DNA of 64,000 nt from Telluria mixta (GCF_029223865.1 NZ_CP119520.1:6820001-6884000), one strand, 5' to 3'; positions 25,741-35,033 are shown, counted from the first letter of the stretch. Notes: a model not told the origin generated them from the sequence alone. Numbers and translations: made by a program.

Positions 25741-28587
25741 GTGAGTAGACTACAAGACCTTCTGGTCTGCGGCGCGGGCGTATTCGCCATCGCCGCACCG
25801 GCATCGGCGCAAAGCGACAACGCGGCGCCCGCACCATCCACCGATACAGCAACACCCGCGGCACCGATCACGTCGATCGTCGTCACGGGCTCGCGTGTGA
25901 TCCGCAACGGCGACAGCAGTCCGTCGCCGGTCACGGTGGTGAGCACGGACGACCTGCTGACGGCGAAGCCCGGCGCCACGCTGGCGGAGGCACTGAACAC
26001 GCTGCCCGTGTTCGCCGGCTCGCGCGGCGCGTCCAGCAACCCGACGACCGCCGGCAGCGCGGCCGGCGGCAGCGGCTCGGCCAACCAGCTCAACCTGCGC
26101 AACATCGGCGCCACGCGCACGCTGGTCCTCATGGACGGCAAGCGCGTACCGCCCACGCTGTACAACAGCGCCGTCGACGTCGACCTGATCCCGCAGGCGT
26201 TCGTGGAGCGCGTGGACATCGTCACGGGCGGCGTCTCCGCCGTGTACGGCTCGGATGCGATGTCCGGCGTCGTCAACTACATCATCGACCGCAAGTTCAA
26301 CGGCTTCAAGGCCGACGCCAGCTATGGCCAGTCGACCTACGGCGACGCCGGCAAGCGCGACCTCAGCCTCGCCTGGGGCGCGAAGCTCGGCAAAGGGCTG
26401 CACGTGGAAGCGGGCATCGAAGCGCGCAAGGACGACGGCATCGACCACCGTTCCGACCGCGACTGGCTGAACCTCGTCGGCGTGACGGGTGCCGGCACGG
26501 CCACCAATCCTTACGTGCTGCAGACGAACCTGCACCAGAAGTCGTTCCCGTTCGGCGGCCTGGTCACGAGCGGCGCGCTGAACGGCCAGACGTTCAAGCA
26601 GAACGGCGTATTGAGCCCGTTCGTGGCCGGCACCGCGACCGGCACGACGGCCATCCAGCAGGGCGGCGACGGCGGCTACTGGGATTCCGGCCTGCTCGCG
26701 CGGCTGAAAGGCACGCAGCTGTTCGGCCGTATCGACTACGACGTCGCCGCCGGCACGCACGCCTATGCGCAGGTGTCGGGCAACCTCAAGACCAACACGA
26801 GTTTCGCGGAGACGGACCAGCTGAACAACGTGACACTGCGCCGCACGAACGCCTTCCTGCCCGCGCAATACCAGGCGCTGATCCCGACGACGCAGCCGAC
26901 CTTCACGTACAGCCAGTTCCTGAGCGAGATCCCGCGCCTGCAGGCGGATTCGGACACGAAGCAATGGGTGTTCGTGACGGGCCTCGACGGCAAGCTGGGC
27001 GGCGCCAGGTGGAACGTCGACTACACCTACGGCCGGTCGCACCTCGAGACGTCCCTGTCCAACGTCATCAACCGCCAGAACCTGTCCGCGGCGCTGGACG
27101 CGGTGACGAGCAACGGCCAGACCGTCTGCAACATCACCGTGACGAATCCGGGCCTCGCCGACAACTGCGTCCCGTTCAACGCCTTCGGCCCGACGGCCGC
27201 GTCGCAGCAGGCGATCGACTACGTCACGGACACCGCCCGCTTCGATTCCACGACCGTGATGCACGACGTGACCGCGGCCATCACGGGCAGCCCGTTCGAC
27301 GGCTGGGCGGGTCCCGTGAACGCGGCGCTGTCGGCGGAATGGCGGGATTTGACCTTCTCGTCGCACAGCAGCGCACGGCCGACGGACCTCGTCAACTGCA
27401 CGGGCCTGGGCCTGAACTGCGCGACCGGCAGCACGCTGACGGAATACGTGTTCGGCGAAAGTCCGCAAGGCGTCGGCCAGCGTGTGGCTGAAATCGCGGG
27501 CGAACTGGACGTACCGTTGCTGCGCGACCTGCCGTTCGCGAAGAAACTCGACCTGAACACGGCGGCGCGCTACACGAAGTACGACCGCAGCGGCAATTAC
27601 TGGACGTGGAAGGCGGGCATCGAGTGGAGCATCACGGACCAGCTGCGCGTGCGCGGTGCACGGTCGCGCGACATCCGCGCTCCCACCTTGTACGACCTGT
27701 ATGCGCCGCGTTCGCAGGTGATCGTGCGCCCGACCGACCTGCTGACGGGCGCCAGCCCCGCCGTGCCGCAGATCGACGAATCGAACCCGAACCTGACCGC
27801 GGAAATCGGCAACACGACGACGCTCGGTGTCGTGTGGAAGCCCGCAGCGAAGCTGAGCTTCGCGGTCGACGCCTACCGCATCAAGATCTCGGACGCGATC
27901 ACCACGGTGTCCGGCTCGACGACGGCGTTCCAGACCGCGTGCTACCAAAGCGGCGGCACGTCGCCCTATTGCTCGTTGCAGGTACGGCCGAACGGGTACA
28001 CGGACAAGTCGACGGCGAATGCCGTCACCACGTGGATCAACCGCAGCGTGAACATCTCGAACATCGAGACGTATGGCCTGGACTTCGAGACGAACTGGTC
28101 GACGCGCCTGTTCGACCGCCCGGCATCGCTGCGCTTCCTGACGGCGTGGCAGCCACACGTCATCTACCGCCAGCCGGGGCTCGCGACGATCGACCAGGGC
28201 GGCGCCGCGTTCGGCGCCGGCGGCATGGCGGCGACGCCGTCCGTGCGCGTGTCGGCCTACCTGCGCTTCCGCCCGATGGACGACCTGACGGTGGACGTCA
28301 CGGGACGCTGGCGCAATGCGATGAAGCTGAGCGGTGATCCGACCGAGGTCTGGCTGGACAACCACATCGCGTCGTTCGGCACGGCGGGCATCAATCTGGC
28401 ATACAAGCTGGGATGGGGCGATGGCGACGTGCAGGTGTATGTCAACGTCGACAACGTGTTCAACAAGGTGCCGCCGATCGGGGCGTTTTCGGGCAATGGT
28501 ACCCGGGCGGGGCTGAGGGATGGCTTTGCGCTGGGTGACGATCCGCGTGGACGCTATTTCACGGTCGGGATCCGGTCGATGTTCTAA
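25741..28587 (+). CDS. TonB-dependent outer-membrane receptor 1
   Basis: Translation most likely begins at GTG 25741, 5 nt after AAGGAG, giving 948 residues with a signal peptide ending PASAQ. A plug domain starts near residue 50 (ITSIVVTGSRVIRNGDSSPSPVTVV), with the conserved AVYGSDAMSGVVNYI and GVNxR-type regions, then a 22-strand barrel closing in YFTVGIRSMF. Receptors of this class import ligands too large for porins using the proton-motive force. Here it lies beside an AraC regulator and aromatic operon. It shares family features with the receptors at 50008 and 61964. The ligand is unknown; plant phenolic glycosides or esters are plausible. Confidence 0.9.
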   Translation: MSRLQDLLVCGAGVFAIAAPASAQSDNAAPAPSTDTATPAAPITSIVVTGSRVIRNGDSSPSPVTVVSTDDLLTAKPGATLAEALNTLPVFAGSRGASSNPTTAGSAAGGSGSANQLNLRNIGATRTLVLMDGKRVPPTLYNSAVDVDLIPQAFVERVDIVTGGVSAVYGSDAMSGVVNYIIDRKFNGFKADASYGQSTYGDAGKRDLSLAWGAKLGKGLHVEAGIEARKDDGIDHRSDRDWLNLVGVTGAGTATNPYVLQTNLHQKSFPFGGLVTSGALNGQTFKQNGVLSPFVAGTATGTTAIQQGGDGGYWDSGLLARLKGTQLFGRIDYDVAAGTHAYAQVSGNLKTNTSFAETDQLNNVTLRRTNAFLPAQYQALIPTTQPTFTYSQFLSEIPRLQADSDTKQWVFVTGLDGKLGGARWNVDYTYGRSHLETSLSNVINRQNLSAALDAVTSNGQTVCNITVTNPGLADNCVPFNAFGPTAASQQAIDYVTDTARFDSTTVMHDVTAAITGSPFDGWAGPVNAALSAEWRDLTFSSHSSARPTDLVNCTGLGLNCATGSTLTEYVFGESPQGVGQRVAEIAGELDVPLLRDLPFAKKLDLNTAARYTKYDRSGNYWTWKAGIEWSITDQLRVRGARSRDIRAPTLYDLYAPRSQVIVRPTDLLTGASPAVPQIDESNPNLTAEIGNTTTLGVVWKPAAKLSFAVDAYRIKISDAITTVSGSTTAFQTACYQSGGTSPYCSLQVRPNGYTDKSTANAVTTWINRSVNISNIETYGLDFETNWSTRLFDRPASLRFLTAWQPHVIYRQPGLATIDQGGAAFGAGGMAATPSVRVSAYLRFRPMDDLTVDVTGRWRNAMKLSGDPTEVWLDNHIASFGTAGINLAYKLGWGDGDVQVYVNVDNVFNKVPPIGAFSGNGTRAGLRDGFALGDDPRGRYFTVGIRSMF

Positions 28588-28590
28588 CCA

Positions 28591-28616
28591 AAAGGGCAGC
28601 CGCGCGGCTGCCCTTT
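28591..28616. terminator. Bidirectional intrinsic terminator
   Basis: A perfect palindrome with arms AAAGGGCAGCCGC and GCGGCTGCCCTTT, flanked by A and T runs, lies between the convergent TonB receptor gene (stop 28587) and the AraC gene (stop 28624). It should terminate transcription from both sides. Confidence 0.85.
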
Positions 28617-28623
28617 TTCATGC

Positions 28624-29559
28624 CTACGGCCGCTCCCTCGCGGCCAGCCGGAACTGGCTCGGCGTCTGCCCGATCTCCTTGCGGAAGAAGCGCGTGAAAT
28701 ACGCCGCGTCGGAAAAGCCCAGCGAATAGGCGATCTGCTCCATCGTCATGTCGCCGAAGATCAGGTTGCGCTTGGCCTCCGTCAGGATGCGCGCGTGGAT
28801 CAGCTTCGCCGGGCTCTGGCCCGTGGCCGCGGCGCAGGCGGCACGCAACTGCACGAGCGACACCCCCATCTTCGACGCGTAATCCTGCAGTTGCAGGTTG
28901 TCGCGGTAGTGCCGGTCGATCAGGTCGCGGAAACGCTCGGTCAGGCGCAGCTCCTGGCTCGTTGCCTCGACCGCGCCTTCGTTGGCGGCATCGTCCAGCT
29001 TCACGCCGCGCACGAGCATCAACAGCAGCGACGTCAGCAGGGCCTCGGTGGCGACAATATGGCCCATCGCCCTGGTTTCGACCTCGTCGCGCAGCGCCTG
29101 GATCAGGCGATGGAACTCTGCGGCCGTCTCGGGGGCCTCCGCGAACGGAATGATGCGCGGCCCGTTCCACAGCTGGATGAACTCGCGCAGCTTCGTATTG
29201 ACCTGCTTGAGATACGACACCTCGATGGTGACGACCCAGCGGTCGACGTCGACCTCGTAATCGAGGCCGTGCACGCACTCGGTCGGCAGCAGCAACGCGC
29301 ACGGCGCCTCGAACGGCACGCTGCTGCCCTCCAGGTTCATGACGCCGCGCCCGTTGCGCACGAAGATGACCTGGCCATAGCCGGGGTGCGCATGGGGTTC
29401 CGTGCGCCAGCGGCCGCGGTCGGTGACGTGGCCGACGTTGACGAACCAGTTTTCCTTGCGCTCCGGCCGCTCGACGTACAGACGGACTTTCGGAACCGTC
29501 GTCAGCGCAGTGTTGTGATTTGTATACGGGATGGGTTTCGTGACGAAACTGTGCTTCAT
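28624..29559 (-). CDS. AraC-family regulator (PobR-like), candidate master regulator of the shared promoters
   Basis: The 311-residue protein has an N-terminal cupin-like sensing domain (EPHAHPGYGQVIFVRNGRGVMNLEG, about residues 55-90) and a C-terminal pair of AraC helix-turn-helix motifs (LQDYASKMGVSLVQLRAAC and MEQIAYSLGFSDAAYFTRFFRKEIGQTPSQFR). The layout matches PobR-type activators of hydroxybenzoate genes. ATG 29559 is preferred; ATG 29589 is possible. It diverges from the 11-gene aromatic operon whose promoter carries copy 4 of a two-box site with 21-bp spacing, the spacing expected for AraC proteins. Control of all six copies is inference. Confidence 0.88.
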   Translation of the reverse strand: MKHSFVTKPIPYTNHNTALTTVPKVRLYVERPERKENWFVNVGHVTDRGRWRTEPHAHPGYGQVIFVRNGRGVMNLEGSSVPFEAPCALLLPTECVHGLDYEVDVDRWVVTIEVSYLKQVNTKLREFIQLWNGPRIIPFAEAPETAAEFHRLIQALRDEVETRAMGHIVATEALLTSLLLMLVRGVKLDDAANEGAVEATSQELRLTERFRDLIDRHYRDNLQLQDYASKMGVSLVQLRAACAAATGQSPAKLIHARILTEAKRNLIFGDMTMEQIAYSLGFSDAAYFTRFFRKEIGQTPSQFRLAARERP

Positions 29560-29693
29560 TGCTCGCGTCTCCTCGGCAAGGACGGCCATGTGTTCGGTCT
29601 GGCGCCGATCGGTTGCGGTGGTGGTCAGCCGGCCTTCAGATCACAACCATATCCCTCTTGCAAGAAAACAGCAAGTCGTTTCCGCGTCCGCCG

Positions 29694-29752
29694 AAAAGTG
29701 CCAGCGAATCGCGCTTTTGTGTAGGGACGACGCCTGGGCCAAACCCTATTCT
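29694..29752 (+). promoter_or_regulatory. Shared-family promoter, copy 4 (drives the 11-gene aromatic operon)
   Basis: Box A TGCCAGCGA starts at 29699, box B TGTAGGGAC at 29720 (21 bp on), and a -10-like TATTCT at 29747 (48 bp on). A -35 hexamer would overlap box B, as at class II activator sites. The ATG at 29754 falls upstream of the predicted transcription start and so cannot be the operon's first start codon. The opposing AraC gene starts 135 bp away. Confidence 0.7.
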
Positions 29753-29807
29753 TATGTCCATAGACACAACGCCCATGCCCCAGGCAGGCAACCCAAAGGA
29801 GAACCAA

Positions 29808-30782
29808 TTGGCCAGCAAAGTTCCGCTCAAGATCGCAATCGCCGAGCATCCGCATACCGCCGCAATCCGTAACGGCACCATCCCCATCGAAGGCGTGGAT
29901 GCCGAATTCGTCACCGTCAAGCCGCAGATCGGCGCGTTCCGCCGCATGGTGCGCGACGTCGAATTCGACGTCTGCGAACTGGCGCCGACCACCTACATCA
30001 TCGCCCGTGCCTACGGTGCCCCATTCGTCGCCCTGCCGATCTTCGTCGTGCGCCGCTTCCACCATGGCGGCCTGCTCGTCCGCCCGGATGCCGGCATCAG
30101 GACGCCGAAGGACCTGGAAGGCAAGAAGGTCGGCGTGCGCGCGTATTCCGTCACGACGGGCGTGTGGCTGCGCCAGGCGCTGATCGACGACTTCGGCCTG
30201 GACACGTCGAAGGTGACCTGGGTCGTCGACGACGAGGAACATGTCACCCAGCTGCAGCTGCCGCCGAACGTCATCCACGCGCCTGAAGGCACCTCGCTGG
30301 CGGACATGATGGCCAAAGGCGAACTCGTGGCCGGCGTCGAAGGCGCGGCGGGCATCGGCCGCACCGGCGCCCCGACCGGCGGCTGGCAGGAAGTCGAGGC
30401 GGACTACCCCGACCTGCTTCCGAATGCGGCCGCCCTGGAAGCCGATTCGTATGCCCGCACCGGCATCTACCCGATGCACGGCACGATCGTCGTCAAGGAC
30501 TCGGTACTGGCCGAGCATCCATGGATCGCGCAATCGCTGTACACCGCGTTCGACCGCGCTAAGAAGGAATGGCTCGCGCGCCTGGACGCCGGCGAAGCCA
30601 CGACCGCCGGCGACAAGAAATACCTCAAGCTGCGCGAGATCGTCGGTTACGACCCGCTCCCCTACGGGATCGAGGAAAACCGCAAGACCATCGAAGCGCT
30701 GGAACAGACCGCGTTCAAGCAGGGCCTGACGCCGCGCCGCATGTCGATGGGTGAACTGTTCGTCGATCCGCAGGCACGTTGA
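29808..30782 (+). CDS. 4,5-Dihydroxyphthalate decarboxylase-like protein, paralogue 1
   Basis: I choose TTG 29808, placed 5-6 nt after AAAGGAG; it gives 324 residues beginning (M)ASKVPLKIAIAEH as in homologues. ATGs further upstream lack a ribosome site, and the one at 29754 precedes the predicted mRNA start. The protein has a type II periplasmic-binding fold (NMT1/THI5-like) without a signal peptide, as in Pht5, which decarboxylates 4,5-dihydroxyphthalate to protocatechuate. Characteristic blocks are FDVCELAPTTYIIARAYG, LEGKKVGVRAYSVTTGVWLR and LTPRRMSMGELF. The cluster lacks phthalate dioxygenase and dehydrogenase genes, so the true substrate may be another hydroxylated aromatic acid. It is the first gene of the operon. 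Confidence 0.78.
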   Translation: MASKVPLKIAIAEHPHTAAIRNGTIPIEGVDAEFVTVKPQIGAFRRMVRDVEFDVCELAPTTYIIARAYGAPFVALPIFVVRRFHHGGLLVRPDAGIRTPKDLEGKKVGVRAYSVTTGVWLRQALIDDFGLDTSKVTWVVDDEEHVTQLQLPPNVIHAPEGTSLADMMAKGELVAGVEGAAGIGRTGAPTGGWQEVEADYPDLLPNAAALEADSYARTGIYPMHGTIVVKDSVLAEHPWIAQSLYTAFDRAKKEWLARLDAGEATTAGDKKYLKLREIVGYDPLPYGIEENRKTIEALEQTAFKQGLTPRRMSMGELFVDPQAR

Positions 30783-30793
30783 AAGGAATCACA

Positions 30794-31819
30794 ATGATCA
30801 TCGATTGCCACGGCCACTTCACCACGATCCCGAAGTCCCTGCGCGACTGGCGCGCGCAGCAGACCGACGCCGTCAAGGACCCGTCGAAGGCGCCGCTGCT
30901 CGCCGGCGCCCACGTCTCGGACGACCAGATCCGCGATGCCATCGAGAACGGCCAACTCAAGCTGCAGAAGGAGCGCGGCAGCGACCTCACGTTGTTCTCG
31001 CCGATCGCCGGCCTGATGAGCCACCACCTTGGCAACGAGCGCACGAGCCTCGAATGGGCCGAGATCTCGAACGACCTGGTGTACCGCGTCACTGAGATGT
31101 ACCCGGATAACTTTGCGCCCGTCGGCATGCTGCCGCAGTCGCCCTATGCGCCGCCGAAGAACAGCATCCCCGAGCTGCGCCGTATCGTCGAGGAACTGGG
31201 CTTCGTCGGCGTCAACCTGAACCCGGATCCGACGGGCGGCTACTGGACCGGCACCCCGGTGACCGACCGCTCGTGGTATCCGCTGTACGAAGTGCTGTCC
31301 GAGCTGGACGTCCCGGCGATGATCCACGTGGCGGCATCGTGCAACCCGTGCTTCCACGGCACCGGCGCACACTACCTGAACGCCGACACGTCCGTCTTCA
31401 TGCAGGTACTGCAGTCGGACCTGTTCAAGGACTTCCCGAACCTGCGCTTCGTGATCCCGCACGGCGGCGGCGCGGTGCCTTACCACTGGGGCCGTTACCG
31501 CGGCATGTCGCTTGAGATGATGGAGCGTCCGCTGGAGGGCCTGCTGGACAACGTGTTCTTCGACACCTGCGTGTACCACCAGCCGGGCGTGGAACTGCTC
31601 ACGAAGGTCGTCCCTGCCGACAACGTGCTGTTCGGCTCCGAAATGATCGGCGCCGTGCGCGGCAAGGACCCGGCCACGGGCCAGTATTTCGACGATACCA
31701 AGCGCTACGTCGACGGCATTGCCGCGCTGAGCGACGAAGACCGCTACAAGATCTACGAAGGCAATGCCCGGCGCGTGTACCCGCGCCTGGACGCCCGCCT
31801 GAAGGCACAAGGAAAGTAA
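30794..31819 (+). CDS. 4-Oxalomesaconate hydratase paralogue (LigJ type)
   Basis: The 341-residue protein starts MIIDCHGHFTTIPKSLRDW and matches the galD-linked ligJ block for block (HGGGAVPYHWGRYRG, FDTCVYHQPGVELL, NVLFGSEMIGAVRGKDPATG). The HxH metal motif and downstream His are kept. It should hydrate oxalomesaconate or a close analogue to CHA, which suggests that this operon also funnels into the meta-cleavage trunk. It starts 11 bp after the decarboxylase. A dedicated tautomerase and RraA-type aldolase are absent here, so those may be supplied by the gal operon or by the HpcH aldolase. Confidence 0.85.
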   Translation: MIIDCHGHFTTIPKSLRDWRAQQTDAVKDPSKAPLLAGAHVSDDQIRDAIENGQLKLQKERGSDLTLFSPIAGLMSHHLGNERTSLEWAEISNDLVYRVTEMYPDNFAPVGMLPQSPYAPPKNSIPELRRIVEELGFVGVNLNPDPTGGYWTGTPVTDRSWYPLYEVLSELDVPAMIHVAASCNPCFHGTGAHYLNADTSVFMQVLQSDLFKDFPNLRFVIPHGGGAVPYHWGRYRGMSLEMMERPLEGLLDNVFFDTCVYHQPGVELLTKVVPADNVLFGSEMIGAVRGKDPATGQYFDDTKRYVDGIAALSDEDRYKIYEGNARRVYPRLDARLKAQGK

Positions 31820-31829
31820 AGGAATCCCC

Positions 31830-32681
31830 ATGACGTACCAGATCATCGACATTCACCCCCACATCATCTCCGACGACGAGACCCGCTACCCGCCGGCACC
31901 GCTGTTCGGCAAGCGCTCGGAATGGTCGAAGGAACGCCCCACCACCGTCGAAACGCTGATCGCCGCGATGAACGACGCGGGCGTCGCCAAGGCCGCCGTC
32001 GTGCACTCGTCGACGACTTACGGCTTCGACAACAGCTACGTCGTCGACGGCTGCAACCGGTATCCCGGCCGCCTGGCCGCCGTCGGCTCGGTCGATGTGC
32101 TGCAGCCGGACGCGCCGGCCGTGATCCGCGACTGGGTCGAACGCGGCCTGGCGGGCCTTCGTCTGTTCACGGGCGGCAGCACGAAGGAATTCGACCCGAG
32201 CGAGCTGGATGACCCGCGCTCGTTCCCCGCCTGGGACCTGCTCGCGCAACTCGGCATCCCGATGTGCATCCAGACGGGCCCCGTCGGCCTGCCCCAAGTG
32301 ACGGCACTCGCCAAGCGCTTCCCCGGCGTGAACATCATTCTCGACCACCTTGGCCGCCCGGATGTCCTCGACGGTCCGCCGTACGCGAAGGCGCAGAGCC
32401 TGTTCGACCTGGCGCCGCTGCCGAACATCTACCTGAAGCTCACGCCGCGCATTTTCGACGACGTGAAAAAGGGGCAAGCAAGCGCTGAGTCGTTCTTCCC
32501 GCGCATGGTGCAGGCGTTCGGCGCAGACCGCCTCGCGTGGGGCTCGAATTTTCCGACGTCGCCGGGTACGCTGTCCGAAATCCTCGCGACGGCCCAGGCG
32601 GGCCTGGCCTCGCTGAGCGAAGACGACCGCGCCTGGATCTTCGAGCGCACCGCGCAAAAGCTGTATCCGGCCCTGGCCTGA
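31830..32681 (+). CDS. Amidohydrolase-family protein (PF04909), possibly a lactonase
   Basis: The 283-residue TIM-barrel protein opens MTYQIIDIHPHIISDDE (HxH motif) and carries FPGVNIILDHLGRPDVLDG and a final Asp-free SNFPTSPGTLSEIL segment. The family contains 2-pyrone-4,6-dicarboxylate lactonase (LigI), decarboxylases and related hydrolases. Between a hydratase and a permease in an aromatic meta-cleavage operon, hydrolysis of a pyrone or lactone intermediate is the best guess. Decarboxylation is the alternative. Confidence 0.7.
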   Translation: MTYQIIDIHPHIISDDETRYPPAPLFGKRSEWSKERPTTVETLIAAMNDAGVAKAAVVHSSTTYGFDNSYVVDGCNRYPGRLAAVGSVDVLQPDAPAVIRDWVERGLAGLRLFTGGSTKEFDPSELDDPRSFPAWDLLAQLGIPMCIQTGPVGLPQVTALAKRFPGVNIILDHLGRPDVLDGPPYAKAQSLFDLAPLPNIYLKLTPRIFDDVKKGQASAESFFPRMVQAFGADRLAWGSNFPTSPGTLSEILATAQAGLASLSEDDRAWIFERTAQKLYPALA

Positions 32682-32696
32682 CGACGAAAGACAATA

Positions 32697-34001
32697 ATGG
32701 AGACGAGCGACACGCAACGGCCGGCGGCGGCGAACCCCTGGAGCATTTTGCTGCTCCTGGCGATCGCCCTGCTGATTTCCTTCATCGACCGGACGAGCCT
32801 GTCCTCCGCGCTGGCGGACAAGAACTTCCTGCGCGAATTCGGCCTCACCAGCGTGGAACGGGGCTGGCTCAACTCGGCTTTCTTCTGGACGTACGGCCTG
32901 TTCCAGCTCGTGATGGGCTGGATCGTCGACCGCTACGGCGTCAAGTGGCCGTACGCCGTCTGCTTCGCCCTGTGGTGCGCGGCGACGGCGCTGACCGGCA
33001 TCGTGACGACCCTGGGCGCGTTGATCGCCATGCGGCTCGTGATCGGCGCGGCGGAAGCGATCGTGATCCCGGCCAGCTACCGCTGGATGGGCGACAACTT
33101 CCAGGAAAGCCAGAAGGGTCTCGCCGTCGGCCTGTTCACGATGGGCGGCAAGTTCGGTCCCGCGATCGGCGCACCGGTGGCGGCATGGATGATCGTGAAC
33201 CACTCGTGGCAGGCGATGTTCATCCTGACAGGCGTGGTGGGCCTGCTGTGGCTCGCGCCGTGGCTGCTGATGCTCAAGAGCGACCTGCCTTCCCGCGCCC
33301 AGATGGCGGCGGCGAAGAAGCGCGCATCGTCCGTGACGCTCGGCGGCCTGCTCGCCAGCCCGGTCGTGTGGGGCGGCATGATCAACAACTTTTGCTACGG
33401 CTACTTCACGTTCTACTGCATGACGTGGATGCCGGCCTACCTGGTCGAGCAGCGCGGCCTGTCGCTCGAGAATTCCGGCCTGTACACGTTCTTCAGCTTC
33501 GCCGGCATCGCCATCGTGGCGACGATCGCGGGCTGGGTGGCGGACCGGATGATTTCCCGCGGCGGCGATGCGGTGAAGGTGCGCAAGGGGTTCGTGATCG
33601 CCGGCTTCATCGGCGGCACGACCGTCCTGCTGGGCGCCTATGCCGAGTCGCTGACGATGGCGCTGTTCTGGAACGTGCTGTCGCTGTCGCTGCTCGGTTT
33701 TGTCACCGCCAACAACACGACCTTGTGCAAGCTGACCCTGATCCCGAAACCGGCCATCGGCCTGAACACGGGCCTGCAGCAGGTGGCGACCAGCCTTGCC
33801 GGCGGCGTCTCGGCGAGCCTGTCCGGCTGGTTGCTGCATGTCGGCGGCAATTATGAGCTGCCGATGCTGGCCATCTTCGGCTTCCTCGTGCTCGGCGCCG
33901 TGAACTCGCTCGTCCTGCTGCAGCGCAAGTGGGCGCCGAAAGTGAACGACACGCCGCTCGACCAGCCGCAGGCGGACGCCCATCCGCTGCCCCGTACATA
34001 A
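32697..34001 (+). CDS. MFS transporter, ACS-type organic anion permease, copy 1
   Basis: The 434-residue, 12-TM protein opens [25 protein letters not shown] and shows motif A ([13 protein letters not shown]) and the ACS-family feature LVIGAAEAIVIPASYRWMGDN. The family carries phthalate, hexuronates and other organic anions with H+. It lies 15 bp after the amidohydrolase. A close paralogue at 38381 in the same operon shares long stretches ([31 protein letters not shown]-type), so the operon encodes two similar importers, perhaps for two related acids. Confidence 0.88.
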   Translation: METSDTQRPAAANPWSILLLLAIALLISFIDRTSLSSALADKNFLREFGLTSVERGWLNSAFFWTYGLFQLVMGWIVDRYGVKWPYAVCFALWCAATALTGIVTTLGALIAMRLVIGAAEAIVIPASYRWMGDNFQESQKGLAVGLFTMGGKFGPAIGAPVAAWMIVNHSWQAMFILTGVVGLLWLAPWLLMLKSDLPSRAQMAAAKKRASSVTLGGLLASPVVWGGMINNFCYGYFTFYCMTWMPAYLVEQRGLSLENSGLYTFFSFAGIAIVATIAGWVADRMISRGGDAVKVRKGFVIAGFIGGTTVLLGAYAESLTMALFWNVLSLSLLGFVTANNTTLCKLTLIPKPAIGLNTGLQQVATSLAGGVSASLSGWLLHVGGNYELPMLAIFGFLVLGAVNSLVLLQRKWAPKVNDTPLDQPQADAHPLPRT

Positions 34002-34028
34002 CAACGAATCACTGAAGGAGTAACAAAC

Positions 34029-35012
34029 ATGGCAGAAATCGTGTTCGGCATGGCCGTGCCGCACAGCGGCATGCTGGGCCAGGCGCCGGAAGACTGGCTC
34101 AAGAACGGTGAGCGCGACCGCAACAATCCCGAGCTGTGGTATCGCAACCGCACCTGGACCTACCCCGAGCTGGAAGCCGAACGCCGCGACGAGGGCTTCG
34201 AAGCCCTCCTGACGATCGAGGAACGCACCGCGCGCGCCGCGCGCTGCCGCGCCGCACTCGACGAGATGCGCGCGGCGTACGAACGCGCCGCGCCCGACGT
34301 CGCGATCATCCTCGGCAAGGACCAGAAAGAGATCTTCACCCACATGTCGCCGTCGATCGCGATCTACAGCGGCGAGGACGTCTTCAACGGTCCGCCGCAG
34401 CGTTCGGTGTATGCGCCGGACCACGCGGTGACGCACAAGGCCCATCCGGAGCTGGCGACCTACCTGCTCGAGACGTTCGAGCGGGAGAATTTCGACCTGA
34501 CCGACCTGATGTCCTGGCCGGACAACGTGTGGATGAAGCCCGCCGCGCCGATCGCGCCGCACGCGTTCAGCTTCGTGTACCGCCAGATCATGGGCGACAA
34601 CCCGCCGCCGCACGTGCCGATCCTGATGAACTGCTTCTATCCGCCGACGCAGCCGCCGATGAGCCGCTGCATCGAATTCGGCCGCACGCTGCGCGATGCG
34701 ATCAAGGCGTGGAAGAGCGACGCGCGCGTGGCGATCATCGCGTCTGGCGGCCTGTCGCACTTCGTCTGCGACACCGAATTCGACCAACGGATCATGGCCA
34801 TGCTGCGCAACTACGACTACGAAGGCCTGGCCAACGTGGACGAGCGCTCGTACCAGTCCGGCACGTCGGAAATCAAGCTGTACGTCTCCGTGATGATGGC
34901 CCTGCAGGACACCGGCGCGCAGATGACGCTCGTCGACTACGTGCCCTGCTACCGCACCGCCGCCGGCACCGGCGAGGGCATGGGCTTCATGTACTGGAAC
35001 GCGAACGAATAA
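34029..35012 (+). CDS. LigB-family (class III) extradiol ring-cleavage dioxygenase
   Basis: The 327-residue protein follows a GGAG-type ribosome site and has only the LigB catalytic domain: candidate iron ligands His12 (VPHSGML), a central His in IFTHMSPSIA, and Glu in QSGTSEIKLYV, with the catalytic His in ASGGLSHFVCD. Unlike LigAB or gallate dioxygenase, no LigA-like partner or fused domain is present in the operon. It should cleave a catecholic or gallate-like acid next to the hydroxyls using Fe(II) and O2. Substrate identity is open; candidates are protocatechuate, O-methylgallate-like acids or gallate itself. Confidence 0.83.
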   Translation: MAEIVFGMAVPHSGMLGQAPEDWLKNGERDRNNPELWYRNRTWTYPELEAERRDEGFEALLTIEERTARAARCRAALDEMRAAYERAAPDVAIILGKDQKEIFTHMSPSIAIYSGEDVFNGPPQRSVYAPDHAVTHKAHPELATYLLETFERENFDLTDLMSWPDNVWMKPAAPIAPHAFSFVYRQIMGDNPPPHVPILMNCFYPPTQPPMSRCIEFGRTLRDAIKAWKSDARVAIIASGGLSHFVCDTEFDQRIMAMLRNYDYEGLANVDERSYQSGTSEIKLYVSVMMALQDTGAQMTLVDYVPCYRTAAGTGEGMGFMYWNANE

Positions 35013-35033
35013 CAATCAATCACGAGGACTACG

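Noticed and set aside
25750..28365. Long minus-strand open frame opposite TonB receptor 1
   Set aside because: Low-complexity Arg/Val-rich translation without any motif; the plus strand encodes a complete receptor.
31599..35015. Very long open frame on the minus strand opposite the aromatic operon
   Set aside because: It is antisense to five well-supported genes with family motifs and has Arg/Gln/His-rich composition typical of GC-rich shadow frames.
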